DNA of 64,000 nt from Laspinema palackyanum D2c. GTDB lineage: Bacteria > Cyanobacteriota > Cyanobacteriia > Cyanobacteriales > Laspinemataceae. The notes below the pieces were generated by a model. That model ran no database searches. It was not told where the DNA came from and saw only the letters and a list, made by a program, of their open reading frames with translations. Shown one piece after another: positions 1 to 10,028 of this stretch; the first letter of the stretch is position 1, and every line of letters starts with the position of its first letter. The stretch covers positions 1 through 64,000 of the forward strand of contig NZ_JAMXFD010000026.1 in assembly GCF_025370875.1 (NCBI RefSeq), read 5' to 3'. The translations under genes were made by a program, and so were the position numbers.

Positions 1-338
1 TCTTTTGTTTTTTTGTCATCAAAATCCAATTTAATTGCCATCTTTTTTACTTTTTTAAAAATGAGCGAACCGTAAGTCATTATACCACTCAAACTGCTCT
101 TTTAGGAGAAGTTGAGATTAGATTTGGGGAAATTCCCGGAGAGAGAAATACCCCCATTTCGGAACAATTAAGAACTCCCCAACCGGGATTATATAATTTC
201 CCCGCCACCGGGCGATCGGGTCGTTCGCCTTACTATGCTGCGCGAGTGGAAGAACAGGGTTATTTGTGTGGCAGCAATACCAGTATTTCCCCTCTGGAAT
301 TCGAGCAAATTCTTCAGTCCTTGGTCTTATTAGAATAA
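1..338 (+). CDS. 3' end of an unrecognised protein (truncated by window edge)
   Basis: An open frame runs in from the left edge and stops with TAA at 336-338. The last 75 or so codons read like real protein (for example EIRFGEIPGERN, GLYNFPATGRSG, YYAARVEEQGYLCG, SPLEFEQILQSL). The first 60 bases are very T-rich and look less like coding sequence, so the true start or a frameshift may lie near 60. I do not recognise a family. The gene converges on the large FHA-CHAT gene, and a strong hairpin lies between the two stops, which supports real transcription units ending here. Function unknown. Confidence 0.4.
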   Translation, partial: FCFFVIKIQFNCHLFYFFKNERTVSHYTTQTALLGEVEIRFGEIPGERNTPISEQLRTPQPGLYNFPATGRSGRSPYYAARVEEQGYLCGSNTSISPLEFEQILQSLVLLE

Positions 339-346
339 GGGGTTAA

Positions 347-393
347 CTGGAAAAAAGGGCGATTCTCTGTAAAAAAAATCGCCATTTTTCCAG
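347..393. terminator. bidirectional terminator between convergent genes
   Basis: CTGGAAAAA at 347-355 pairs with TTTTTCCAG at 385-393, and GGCGATT at 358-364 pairs with AATCGCC at 377-383. The A-tract and T-tract flank the GC core, so the hairpin can end transcription in both directions. It sits 9 bases after the stop of the left gene and directly against the stop of the FHA-CHAT gene. Confidence 0.75.
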
Positions 394-394
394 A

Positions 395-3300
395 TTACCA
401 CGGACTACCAATTGTGATAAATCCGGACCAATAGTAAGGATGGGAAAGGTCCATTCCATTCAGGTGTTCTAATTCCTGGGGTAAGGCGATCGCCGCATCA
501 GAACCCACCAATTGTCCCCCCTCAAATCGGACCTCCCCGCGCAAGAGTTGCAGTTGTGCGCGGCGTAACCCTTCCGCACGAATGGGGGCCGATCGCAACT
601 GCTGATACAATTCGCTCATTAATCCTAATGTGGCCTCATCACTGACATACCACACCGAGGCGATCGCAGATTTCACCCCCGACTGCAATGCTAACCCGGC
701 AAATCCTAACTCCGCCTGTTCATCTCCTACCGCAGTTCGACAAGAACTCAACACTAATAATTCAACTTGAGGGTCCGTCCATTGCAACTCCTTCATTTCC
801 GGAAAATTAACCCGTTTATCCCACAATTGAATATAAGAATTTTCCGGTTCTCCCGGCTGAAAATCCGCATGAGTGGCCAGATGAATCATTTTGAAATCTC
901 CCGATTTTCCCCGCTGAGTTAGGGTAGTGAATGTAAATGATTCATTTAAAAAGACTTCACCGGGCCAGCAGTTATTTCGGTGCGCCTGATTTCGGCAAAT
1001 AATTGTATTTAATTCCACTGAAACCGCAGGTAATGGCGGTAAGTTATCAAATTGGGTAGAACCCATTGCCAGGACTCGCTCATTTTTTAAATTCGTATAG
1101 CGAGGTTGAGTTAAACTAAAACTCGGAACCAAGGCCATACTGTAGTCTTCAATCAGAAAATTTTCTCCATTATGGAGTGCCGCAAAGGGAATTGATCGCA
1201 ATCCAGCATCAGGAATAAACACGAGATTTTGAATGCCGCGTTCTTTTAAGGCCAGTTCAATGGGTTCCATCACTAAATGATGTAATGCTTGAGCTGTTTC
1301 TAAATAATTATCCGTAAACTGTAGCTTAAAATCCGTGACTTGGGTTCGTAAGTCCCGGGCCAATTGTACCACTAATTCGCGATGCGCTTCGGGGATTTGA
1401 AAACGCAGAGGTTCTTCAACTCCTGTGACTACGAACAACTCGACGGGATCTTCGGGATGGGGGTCACAAGGCGATCCTAACTCTTTTTCCCAGGCGCGAT
1501 CGCCACGGTCCTCTTCTAGGCGATCGCTGGTGGGACAAAGCAGTGCTGAATTTTCCTTAAAATCCTTTCGTCCAAACATGATATAAATCACCGCTGTTTT
1601 GACTTCGGTGATTTCCTCCGTTGCTAGAAGCACTTCCTGGATTTCATCGAGCGATAGGAGTTCAAGGGTCTCGTCAGGATAGCCAAAATAGGCCATATAC
1701 TCCCGAGAAAACGCTTCTTCCAGGGTCATAATCTGGGTATCTAACTTGAGGGGGGCGATCGCCACTTCAGTCCGCTCATTAGAGCGTCCAGAGACTTGTC
1801 CCCGTGAGGGAGAAATTTCTATATTCTCTATATTTTCTATAGTATAAATCGGTAAACCTTCCCCGACTACAGCAGTCGGTTCCGGGTCAGGGGTAATTTC
1901 CGGAGGTAGAGTGGCACTGACTACTGGTTCTGGTTCAGTAGGAGGCGATAACATCGGCAGACTGAGTGGGGGAGAAACTGTGAGAATCGGTTCCGCTGTA
2001 ATGCCTGGTGTCCGTGTAATTCTCGGGGGTTGGATGGGTTCCGGTTGTGGCAAATTGTCATTGACTGCCAGTTCCTGGGGAATTTCCCGCGTTCCTACAG
2101 GTTCCAGTGGGGAAATGGGTTCCTGGGGGACAATTTCCGGGGGTGTCGGTGCCGATACGGGTGGCGGTGTTGAGGCGGGTTCCTCTGGAAGTGTCTCTGG
2201 GAGGATGGGATTCTGAGATGTTGTCGGTGTCCCTGTGGTTGCCGGTTCCGGTGTCGGTTCCGGTGTCGGTTCCGGTGTAATATCATCAGTTGTAATCGTA
2301 ATATTTCCCCGAGTAAAAGAATCTGGAAAGACTTCCCCCAGATTGAGGACCGATGTCCCTGTAATCACCACATCCTCAGTGCCGTTTAACGCGGGATTCC
2401 CTATTTCAAATCCTGCAATCGGATCGCCAGCTTTCCCTCCGGCGTGGTTCAGAGTGATACTCCCACCACCCGTCCCGCCAGCGGTGGAAATACTAGCAAA
2501 CCCGGTGGGAGAATACTCACTGGCAAAGGACTCCATAGCGCGGAAAAATCCTCCGGTGGTTGAGATAGATACGTCACCGCCTGTACCATTTGTTCCCCCT
2601 TGTGCGTTAATCCAGGAAACTTGGATATCCCCAATCGGGTCTAGGAATACATTCCCGGCATCTCCGAGGGTGGCACTGGAGTCAATCTCTCCAGCAGTAA
2701 TGGCAATTTCAGCAATTATAGTAATATCTCCCCCCTGGGTTACCCCGGATGCGGTGAGATTTCCGGTAGTAATTTCCCCTTTCTTACTGGTGAGTGTAAT
2801 TGCTCCGCCAGTGGTGGCAGAAGATGTATCTAAATTCCCAGTAGTGACGCTTGCAGTTTGACTTTCCAGGTTTAGCGGTTGTCCGTTGGTTGTCATATCA
2901 GCAACAGTCAGCAGATTTTCAGACTGGATTTGGACTCCCAGTGCAGCGGTGGTGGTTAAGTTCCCTTGCAGCGTAATCGTTCCGCTACTCAAGGCGCGGA
3001 AACTTGCTGCTGATATTGTATCCAATGCCGTAATATTTCCGGCATTCAATATATCCAAATTACCCAAGGGTTGCAGACTGCCTACGACACCGTTAAAGAT
3101 AATTGCCCCAGTTCCGGCACTCAGGGTCAAATTTTGCCCCTGGTTCGTCTCACTGTCCAGGGTTCCAGCAAAGGTGATATTTCCCCCACCTTCTCCGGTA
3201 GAGAGTTGTAGCGCTTCAGCGAGGGCGATCGCCCCATTAAAGGTGATATCCCCTCCATCAGTCATCACATTTCCTTGAACTATCCCCCTGTCACTCGTCA

Positions 3301-6300
3301 CTGTTACACTCTGTAACGGCGTTATTTCACCCAGATTTCCCCTGAGATTAATCGCACCTGTTCCGGCATTTAACGTTAAATTGCGTAGCGGCATATTGCC
3401 GGAATCACTGTCAATATTTCCAACAACGGTAATATCACCCCCTTCGCTATTCGTGTCCAGAGTAATATCAGTTCCAAGAATTACATTTCCAGTTAAAGCA
3501 ATATCATTATGCGCTGTGATAATATCAGCATTTAGCTTAATGGTAGTCGCATTCAAGGCAAGAGAGGCATTACCTGAACCCGTAATCGTCCCATTCACCA
3601 CCAGTATCCCCGAACCTGCTTTTATCGCCACCGGGTCCAAAAATGTCAGAGGATTAACAATAGAAATCGTTCCCGATGAGTCAGGACGTCCCAAGGTAAT
3701 GGCGGTAAATCCATCTTGGATATACTCCAACTCCGTGCGGGTTAGATGTAAGCTCTCTGGGTCCAAATTATTATCCCCCAGAGTCATATTCTGGGTCGTT
3801 GTTGCCGGTTGCAACGTCAGCGTATTGGTTCCAGTAACGGGTCCATTAAATTCAATTTGTCCGGCAGTTAAGGTGAGGGGATGATTAAGCGCATCCAGAG
3901 GGGAAGTAAAAACTAAACCCCCGGTTCCAGCATTTAAACTCGCCGCTCCGGTTAGGGTGACAGGTGCAGTAAACTCGATATTATGATGGTTGGTTGTAAT
4001 TTCGCTGTTGAGGATGACGCTTCCCATGCCAGTTTGCTGGAAGACCCCCTCTAAATTCAAAGGTGCAGCAATTTCTAAACCTTCTGTATTGTCCAGGGTT
4101 ACGCCACCGCCTCCCGTTGTCGTAATCGGAGCATTAAACCTCATCTGATTGGTGGTCAGATTAATCCCATTTGCGCCAGTTGTCACAATTTCGCCGTTAA
4201 AGATGGTGCTTCCTGTCCCCGCCAATTGAGTCAAACTTGTGGCGGTTATAGATTCAGTTGTGACATGGTTGGCATTCAAAATGGTGAGGTTACCTAACTC
4301 GGATTGACTGCCTACAGCCCCCTCTATAGCGATATTGCCGCTTCCCGAATTTAAAGTAAAATTAGAGTTTCCATCAATAGTCTGCGTAAAGGTAATATTC
4401 CCCGAATTAGTGGTAAAGGTAGCAGGATTGACAAGATTAACCCCACCATCTAGGGTCAGATTCCGGGTATTTGCAATCAGGTCTCCATTAACATAAATCC
4501 CTTGACCCGTTTTCAGAGTCAGGTCATAATTAGCATCACTAAGGTCAATGGTTTCATCTAAAGAACCGAGATAAATATTGCCGATTGTTTCCGAACCCAG
4601 GGTGAGAATGCCACGGGGAACCTCTAACATCAGCAATTCTTCGGTAGTGATATCGTACTCGGCGGTAGTATTATTGAGGGAAATATCACGACCGGGGGCG
4701 ATCGGTTCTAAAGTGAGCATACCAGTGGTAAAAATGCGAGTTTCACCGATGAGGCGGATATCGTTACTGCGGAGAATGACATCGCCACTGCCGGTTCCCA
4801 TCTGGTTGATAAAGCTATTCTCTAACCGAATCCCCTCCACACCATTTGCACCCATCCCTTCCAGGGTAATAGTGCCGGTTCCCGTTGATTCAATGTTAGT
4901 GACGGGAGAAACATTATCAGGTTCGGTGTTATTGAGAGTGGTTAACAGAAAAATACCTTGATTATTTTCTCCCGTACCCTTGCCGGTACCCCGGAGAGTA
5001 ATATTTCCATTTCCGGACTGGATGGTTGTGTTAGTCTCTATGCCGTCTGTGTCAATGCCAACAAATATCCCGGTATTCCCATTTGTGCCAGTGCCGCCAG
5101 TGCCTGTAATCGCGATCGCCCCCCCTGTGGATTCCACCCTGCTGCCATTGAGAAGAACAACGCCTGGGTTAAATTCTTCTGCGCCGCCGCCAGTGCCGGT
5201 GAGGGTGATATTTCCGTTTCCTAATACGGTTGTGTTGGTATTAACAAATATCCCTTCGTTATCATTAGTGCCAGTACCGCCGATGCCGGTGATGGCGACT
5301 GCACCCCCTGTGGATTGCACCATGCTACCCCCTAGAAGACGAACACCTCGGTTATTTTGCCCGGTGCCGTCGCCACCAATGCCAGTGAGAATAATATTTC
5401 CGTTCCCGAATATGGTGGTTGTGTTATTAACCCCTATCCCAATGCTCTCATCGGTGCCACTGCCGCCTCTGCCTTCGATGGCGATCGCCCCACCTGTAGA
5501 TACAATACTGTTACTAAGGCCAACCCCGGCGTTCTGTCCTGCCGTGCCGTCGCCACCGTTTCCAGTGAGGGTGATATCTCCCTTCCCGAATAAGGTTGTG
5601 CTATCAACAAATATCCCGAGGTTTCCAAGCGTGCCAGTGCCGCCTCTGCCTTCGATGGCGACTGCACCACCTGTGGATTCCACCCTGCTGCCACCTTGAA
5701 GCGTAACACCTTCGTTGTATCGTCCCGTGCCTTCGCCACCAGTGCCGGTGAGGGTGATATCTCCGTTCCCTAATACGGTTGTGCCGGTATCAACAATTAT
5801 CCCCGTGTTGAGATTCGTGCCAGTGCCGCCAGTGCCGGTGATGGCGATCGCCCCTCCTGTGGATTGCACGCTGCTGCCATTTTGAAGAGTAACGCCTTGG
5901 TTGCTTTCTTCCATGCCGTTGCCACCAGTACCAGTGAGGGTGATATCTCCAGTTCCTGACTTAATAATAGTTCTGATAGTCTCTGGAGTGTTACTAACAA
6001 ATATCCCCCTGTTCTCAGTGAGACCATTACCACCGATGCCTTCTATCGTAATCCCTCCACTGGTTGATTCTATGTTGCTCCCTTCCAAATCGATGCCACT
6101 ATTGGAATTTCCAGTTCCATTCCCTCTACCAAAAAGCCTTATATTGCCTTCTTCAGATCGAACAGTAGATTGTTGAAGAAATATTCCATCATTTTCGTCC
6201 AGTCCATTACTATTAACTATGCCAATTAGCTCGATTATTCCCGTTCCCCCTGTTGAAACCGTACTATTTCTAATAATTACCCCATCGGTATATTCCCCTG

Positions 6301-8401
6301 TCCCGCTCTGTCCTACTATAGTGAGATTTCCAGTTTTAGAATTTATAGTGGATGTATTAAATAAAGTAATTCCAAAGTTGTTGCTCCCTGTACCTTGACT
6401 GCCCCTGCCTTCTATGAAGATTGCCCCGCCTGTGGATTCCACTCTGCTGAAATTTACAAGTGAAATACCTGCATTGAGGTTTCCTGTCCCATTACTACTG
6501 CCTAGAAAGGTTATATCTCCATTTTGCGATCGCACCGTGCTATTAGTAGTCAAAGATATCCCATTGTTGGAATCAGTGCCGTTACCACCAGTGCCTTCTA
6601 ATCGGATTGTACCATTTCCGGCAGTTTCCACCCTACTGTTATTAAATAGACGAATTCCCGTATTATTGGCTAGTCCATTGAAACCGCGCCCTGTTAGGCT
6701 AATATCCCCGCCACTCGCCTCAATTGTACTATTATTGGTAATATCAATTCCACTATTGGAAGTAGCACTGCCCATACCTTCCCCAGTGAAATTCCCACCC
6801 CCAGTATTAATGATGGCATTGGTAATCGCTATTCCTCCCTCTGCACTTAAGTCAATATTTCCTTGATTCAGAGTAATATTAGCGTTGACTATAATATCGT
6901 TTCCGGCGGTAGCCCTTAGTCCTACTCCTGGAGTTTGATTATTAATAGCTGCATTAAATATAATGTCATTAGTAGCTTGTAAAATTATGTTAGCGGTGGC
7001 ATTGTTAATCGCCGTTACATCCAGTCTTGTATCCCCATCTGCGCCTATATCAGGTTGATTAAAGGCAGTGACTTGATTCAAGTTCAATGTTTCCCCTGTC
7101 CCTGCGGCGACTATTTCTATATTGGTAGGGTCTAATAATAAAGTGCCGAGGTTTCCCTTGGGGGCAAAGGTATCAACTTGACCCTGGTATTCTAAAAACT
7201 CTAATCCCGAAACTTCTACAAATCCGCCATCCCCCAATTCTGGCCCTCCTTTGGCGCTAATATTGCCAAAAAATTGGGTGGTTTCATCGGCCCAAATAAT
7301 GACTCGTCCCCCATTTCCGCTTTCTATGGCATCAGCATGAATGGTGGTGTTGGGACTAATAAAGGTTTGCACAGCATTGGGAATTGAGCCATTTCCTTGA
7401 TAGTCACCGCCGATGAGGATAGTCCCTGCGCCATTGATTCCCGATGCGTTGATATCGGCATCAATAACAGCAATGCGATTTCCTAAGAGGGCAATTTGTC
7501 CTTGGGAGGTGGTGATAGTTCCTGCTGCAATATTATCTCCGGTTTGGGTTTGAATGGGAATTTCTGAACTGGATAATTGTACGCTGCCATCAGGGTTAAC
7601 AGTGACTTGATTGGCATGAGTTACCCCCGAACCTGTTAGCAATTCGGGTAAAGATTGGGGGGTGGGAAGTTCTAGTCCTGATATGCTGGTTCTGATGTCT
7701 AAACTTAAGAGATGATTCTCTTGAGAAATCCGGACGACACTCTCTCCGGGAACTGCTGCAATGGTTATATTGCCACCCGGGGCAGATAAAGTGCCGCTGT
7801 TGAGGAGGGTTCCTCCTAATAGGGTTAAATTTTGACCCGGTTCTAGGGTTAAGTTCCCTTGGTTAATAATTGCACCGGGTTGGAGAGTCTCCAAGGCAAA
7901 TTGAGCGGGGGTTCCGACTAGGTTAGACCAAGAATTATCGCCTACGGCATTAAACCAATTGCCTTCACTGAATCCGATTCCCGTGGCAGTTGTCGCGAAA
8001 AAGTCGGCGGGGACATTTAACTGAGCGTTGGGTCCAAATAATATCCCTGCCGGGTTCATGAGGTAGAGGTTAGAATTGCCGCCGGTGAGTTGAATTAATC
8101 CGTTAATAATGGAGGCATCTCCCCCAGTAATTCGTCCTAAAATGTGTTGAATTTCGGGGTTAGAGATAAAATTAGCAACCTGTCCGGTATCGAGTCCAAA
8201 TTGTTCAAAACTATGGAATAAATTTGCGCCATCTTTAGAGAGTTGTCCGCCTTCAATATTAAATTGTGGTCCATCGGGATTGACAATTGTGCCGGTGCCA
8301 TCGGCAGCGGGGGTGATGGGTTGGGCATGGGTGGATTTGGCGGTTCCGGTTAGATAGGAGAGGAGGAGTAGAGAGGCGATCGCCCTGAGTTGGTTGTTCA
8401 T
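395..8401 (-). CDS. giant secreted FHA/TPS-domain protein with beta-helix repeats and C-terminal CHAT protease domain
   Basis: 2668 residues. A Sec signal peptide (about 1-26) is followed by a two-partner-secretion, filamentous-haemagglutinin N-terminal domain (about 30-150; GRITGGDAS and NPAGILFGPNA are the typical motifs), then some 1,900 residues of Gly/Thr/Asn-rich beta-helix repeats. A Pro-rich linker (TPEPTPEP, about 2040-2190) leads to a CHAT (caspase-HetF-associated TPR) domain at about 2330-2665. The presumed catalytic His is in HLATHADF (near 880) and the Cys in LSSCRTAVGD (near 740). TPS proteins are exported through a TpsB outer-membrane pore; none is encoded in this window. The repeats would form a long fibre carrying the peptidase at its end. 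FHA-CHAT fusions occur in cyanobacteria, but the substrate is unknown. The start ATG at 8401 begins a good signal peptide. Domain calls are from motifs, not a profile search. Confidence 0.9.
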   Translation of the reverse strand: MNNQLRAIASLLLLSYLTGTAKSTHAQPITPAADGTGTIVNPDGPQFNIEGGQLSKDGANLFHSFEQFGLDTGQVANFISNPEIQHILGRITGGDASIINGLIQLTGGNSNLYLMNPAGILFGPNAQLNVPADFFATTATGIGFSEGNWFNAVGDNSWSNLVGTPAQFALETLQPGAIINQGNLTLEPGQNLTLLGGTLLNSGTLSAPGGNITIAAVPGESVVRISQENHLLSLDIRTSISGLELPTPQSLPELLTGSGVTHANQVTVNPDGSVQLSSSEIPIQTQTGDNIAAGTITTSQGQIALLGNRIAVIDADINASGINGAGTILIGGDYQGNGSIPNAVQTFISPNTTIHADAIESGNGGRVIIWADETTQFFGNISAKGGPELGDGGFVEVSGLEFLEYQGQVDTFAPKGNLGTLLLDPTNIEIVAAGTGETLNLNQVTAFNQPDIGADGDTRLDVTAINNATANIILQATNDIIFNAAINNQTPGVGLRATAGNDIIVNANITLNQGNIDLSAEGGIAITNAIINTGGGNFTGEGMGSATSNSGIDITNNSTIEASGGDISLTGRGFNGLANNTGIRLFNNSRVETAGNGTIRLEGTGGNGTDSNNGISLTTNSTVRSQNGDITFLGSSNGTGNLNAGISLVNFSRVESTGGAIFIEGRGSQGTGSNNFGITLFNTSTINSKTGNLTIVGQSGTGEYTDGVIIRNSTVSTGGTGIIELIGIVNSNGLDENDGIFLQQSTVRSEEGNIRLFGRGNGTGNSNSGIDLEGSNIESTSGGITIEGIGGNGLTENRGIFVSNTPETIRTIIKSGTGDITLTGTGGNGMEESNQGVTLQNGSSVQSTGGAIAITGTGGTGTNLNTGIIVDTGTTVLGNGDITLTGTGGEGTGRYNEGVTLQGGSRVESTGGAVAIEGRGGTGTLGNLGIFVDSTTLFGKGDITLTGNGGDGTAGQNAGVGLSNSIVSTGGAIAIEGRGGSGTDESIGIGVNNTTTIFGNGNIILTGIGGDGTGQNNRGVRLLGGSMVQSTGGAVAITGIGGTGTNDNEGIFVNTNTTVLGNGNITLTGTGGGAEEFNPGVVLLNGSRVESTGGAIAITGTGGTGTNGNTGIFVGIDTDGIETNTTIQSGNGNITLRGTGKGTGENNQGIFLLTTLNNTEPDNVSPVTNIESTGTGTITLEGMGANGVEGIRLENSFINQMGTGSGDVILRSNDIRLIGETRIFTTGMLTLEPIAPGRDISLNNTTAEYDITTEELLMLEVPRGILTLGSETIGNIYLGSLDETIDLSDANYDLTLKTGQGIYVNGDLIANTRNLTLDGGVNLVNPATFTTNSGNITFTQTIDGNSNFTLNSGSGNIAIEGAVGSQSELGNLTILNANHVTTESITATSLTQLAGTGSTIFNGEIVTTGANGINLTTNQMRFNAPITTTGGGGVTLDNTEGLEIAAPLNLEGVFQQTGMGSVILNSEITTNHHNIEFTAPVTLTGAASLNAGTGGLVFTSPLDALNHPLTLTAGQIEFNGPVTGTNTLTLQPATTTQNMTLGDNNLDPESLHLTRTELEYIQDGFTAITLGRPDSSGTISIVNPLTFLDPVAIKAGSGILVVNGTITGSGNASLALNATTIKLNADIITAHNDIALTGNVILGTDITLDTNSEGGDITVVGNIDSDSGNMPLRNLTLNAGTGAINLRGNLGEITPLQSVTVTSDRGIVQGNVMTDGGDITFNGAIALAEALQLSTGEGGGNITFAGTLDSETNQGQNLTLSAGTGAIIFNGVVGSLQPLGNLDILNAGNITALDTISAASFRALSSGTITLQGNLTTTAALGVQIQSENLLTVADMTTNGQPLNLESQTASVTTGNLDTSSATTGGAITLTSKKGEITTGNLTASGVTQGGDITIIAEIAITAGEIDSSATLGDAGNVFLDPIGDIQVSWINAQGGTNGTGGDVSISTTGGFFRAMESFASEYSPTGFASISTAGGTGGGSITLNHAGGKAGDPIAGFEIGNPALNGTEDVVITGTSVLNLGEVFPDSFTRGNITITTDDITPEPTPEPTPEPATTGTPTTSQNPILPETLPEEPASTPPPVSAPTPPEIVPQEPISPLEPVGTREIPQELAVNDNLPQPEPIQPPRITRTPGITAEPILTVSPPLSLPMLSPPTEPEPVVSATLPPEITPDPEPTAVVGEGLPIYTIENIENIEISPSRGQVSGRSNERTEVAIAPLKLDTQIMTLEEAFSREYMAYFGYPDETLELLSLDEIQEVLLATEEITEVKTAVIYIMFGRKDFKENSALLCPTSDRLEEDRGDRAWEKELGSPCDPHPEDPVELFVVTGVEEPLRFQIPEAHRELVVQLARDLRTQVTDFKLQFTDNYLETAQALHHLVMEPIELALKERGIQNLVFIPDAGLRSIPFAALHNGENFLIEDYSMALVPSFSLTQPRYTNLKNERVLAMGSTQFDNLPPLPAVSVELNTIICRNQAHRNNCWPGEVFLNESFTFTTLTQRGKSGDFKMIHLATHADFQPGEPENSYIQLWDKRVNFPEMKELQWTDPQVELLVLSSCRTAVGDEQAELGFAGLALQSGVKSAIASVWYVSDEATLGLMSELYQQLRSAPIRAEGLRRAQLQLLRGEVRFEGGQLVGSDAAIALPQELEHLNGMDLSHPYYWSGFITIGSPW
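5060..6680 (-). repeat. coding tandem repeats in the FHA-CHAT fibre
   Basis: Inside the giant gene, roughly 60-residue units recur about eight times, each made of two related halves of about 30 residues. Hallmarks are VxSTGGAIAI-GTGGTGT followed by NGNITLTGTGG-GT. At DNA level they share blocks such as GCCAGTGCCGCC and GGTGAGGGTGATAT. The similarity suggests recent internal duplication and makes copy-number change or assembly error likely. Confidence 0.75.
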
Positions 8402-9083
8402 AATTTTGACTCAATTTAGCTCAATAAACAACAAAGTATTCTCTAAAATTGTGATTGAATTCAATTAATTTTTTAGAGGGTTTTGCTCCCAATAGGGTCA
8501 CCCCTGCCAACGCTTCTCCAACGCGAAATCCCATGAGGGTCTGCCAAATCTCCCCTCGGTTTGGGACTTGAGTACACTGCTGTGTCTTGCCCTATCACCT
8601 ATCTCCTGTTGAGGTACAACAAGACAGGGCCTCACAAGGTTTTATCTCTTGGGGTCCTGGGAGAGGGGGGAAAATAGGGTGGATTTAAAGTAGTTAAGAT
8701 GCAATTATACCATACCACGCCCTCCCTGTACCTAGCCAAAAGTACAATTTTTTAAAGGATCCTCGATAAATGTTTAGGAAGGGTCAGGGAAAATCACACC
8801 GGAAGTCCTAGAGGTGGGGGCGATCGCTCTTGCCAAATCCTTGGGGGAGTGGTTGCGATTTTCAGAGGATAGAGTTCCGTTGAAAGTTGGGTGATGTTTT
8901 CTCGCTGCAACTGTAGGGAATTCAAGCAGAATTTGTGCTTGTCAATCTCAAAGAAAATGCTATAATATAGCTGTGAAATTCAAATTTAGGGTTGCTGTCG
9001 GCTGGATACCAGACGGGGGCGTGTTAAACTCTGGGACAACGCTCAGGGTGCAGTAATTGTCCGCAAAGGAGAGTTAAAGCACT
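8402..9083. other. 682-bp divergent intergenic region
   Basis: The giant FHA-CHAT gene reads leftwards and the LprI-like gene rightwards from this region. No convincing ORF is present. The right end holds a good promoter (8939-8966); I could not identify a clear promoter for the leftward gene. Confidence 0.6.
8939..8966 (+). promoter_or_regulatory. sigma70-type promoter of the LprI-like gene
   Basis: TTGTCA at 8939-8944 and a perfect TATAAT at 8961-8966 are 16 bases apart. The expected start near 8973 leaves a leader of about 110 nt before the ATG at 9084. Confidence 0.6.
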
Positions 9084-9758
9084 ATGAAAGAGATCAATCG
9101 AGATCAAGTTTGGCGCGGGTTGGGAGGATTGGGACTAGGGGGAATGACTGCGATCGCCCTCATGTGGAATCAACCGAATGTAGTTGCTCAACCCCGACTC
9201 AATTGCAACAATCCGCGCAGTCAATCTGAAATGAATGCTTGTGCGGGAGAACGGTGGCAGGCGAGCGATCGCGAACTTAATGAAATTTATCAAGCGGTGA
9301 TCCCGGAACTGTCCAATACCAGACGGCAACAATTAGTCACGGCACAACGCGCTTGGATTACCTTTCGGGATTCTGAATGCACCTTTTACAGCAGTTTCGC
9401 CGAAGGGGGAACGATGCAACCGATGCTGCGATCGGGCTGTTTAGCGGATTTAACGGACATTAGAACCTTTGAGCTTTATCAGTATAGTTGGGGCGAAATT
9501 CCACCAGCGGAAGGACAAAGTTATCAAGTGGCTGATAACCGGCTCAATGAGGTCTATCAGCAGGTGATGCGACAACTTTCAGGGAAACGCAAAGAACAGT
9601 TAAGGACCGCACAATTGGATTGGATTAAATATCGCGATGCTCTCTGTGAGTTTGAGCGTAGCGGCGGCGGGAATGCCGGATTTAATATGTGTCAAATTCG
9701 GCTGACTGAGGTCCGGACGGCTCAGTTGGAAGAGCATTTAGGATACAGTGGATTGTAA
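9084..9758 (+). CDS. secreted LprI-like protein with two DUF1311 domains
   Basis: 224 residues. AAGGAG at 9067-9072 precedes the ATG. A hydrophobic stretch (about 15-36, ending VVAQ) is a signal peptide. Two related DUF1311 (lysozyme-inhibitor LprI N-terminal) modules follow, at about 40-120 and 140-218. The first has CNNPRSQSEMNACAGE, the second lacks the matching start, and both carry the family pattern LNEIYQ-V...QL-TAQ-WI-FRD..C. The family includes periplasmic lysozyme inhibitors, but many cyanobacterial members are uncharacterised. It is probably a periplasmic envelope protein, with an inhibitor role only inferred. It is monocistronic, with its own promoter and terminator. Confidence 0.85.
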   Translation: MKEINRDQVWRGLGGLGLGGMTAIALMWNQPNVVAQPRLNCNNPRSQSEMNACAGERWQASDRELNEIYQAVIPELSNTRRQQLVTAQRAWITFRDSECTFYSSFAEGGTMQPMLRSGCLADLTDIRTFELYQYSWGEIPPAEGQSYQVADNRLNEVYQQVMRQLSGKRKEQLRTAQLDWIKYRDALCEFERSGGGNAGFNMCQIRLTEVRTAQLEEHLGYSGL

Positions 9759-9797
9759 CCCTTAAGGGGTTTTAGTAACAGGTTTTTAAGGATTTTA

Positions 9798-9832
9798 GAC
9801 TGGGGAAATTAGGCTATTCCCCAGTCTTTTTT
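9798..9832 (+). terminator. rho-independent terminator of the LprI-like gene
   Basis: GACTGGGGAA (9798-9807) pairs perfectly with TTCCCCAGTC (9817-9826) and is followed by TTTTTT. Confidence 0.85.
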
Positions 9833-9944
9833 ATATACCTTATGAAGTGAGAGAGTTTGTTTGATAAAGGTATTAGGCGGCAGAGCCGCAACAGGGCCTT
9901 GTCACTGCGGAGCCATGAGACGAGAGGAGGTTTTTCCGGTCCCC

Positions 9945-10010
9945 TCTCCTCTTTCCGGTCCCCTCTCCTGATTCTTGGGGAGGGTTAGGGAGGGGTTCCC
10001 AGGCGGTTGC
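9945..10010. repeat. dispersed CCGGTCCCCTCTCC / GGGGAGGGTTAGGGAGGGG repeat
   Basis: Two direct copies of CCGGTCCCCTCTCCT are followed by an imperfect complement, GGGGAGGGTTAGGGAGGGG, giving a foldable element. Relatives occur at 20050-20102 and, translated in frame, at 22300-22405. This is a common non-coding repeat type in Oscillatoriales genomes. Confidence 0.6.
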
Positions 10011-10028
10011 CTCCCCCCCCAATCCTCC

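Noticed and set aside
1911-6866. Several plus-strand ORFs rich in Pro and Val opposite the FHA-CHAT gene
   Set aside because: They mirror the Gly/Thr-rich repeats on the minus strand and have no ribosome sites or family resemblance.
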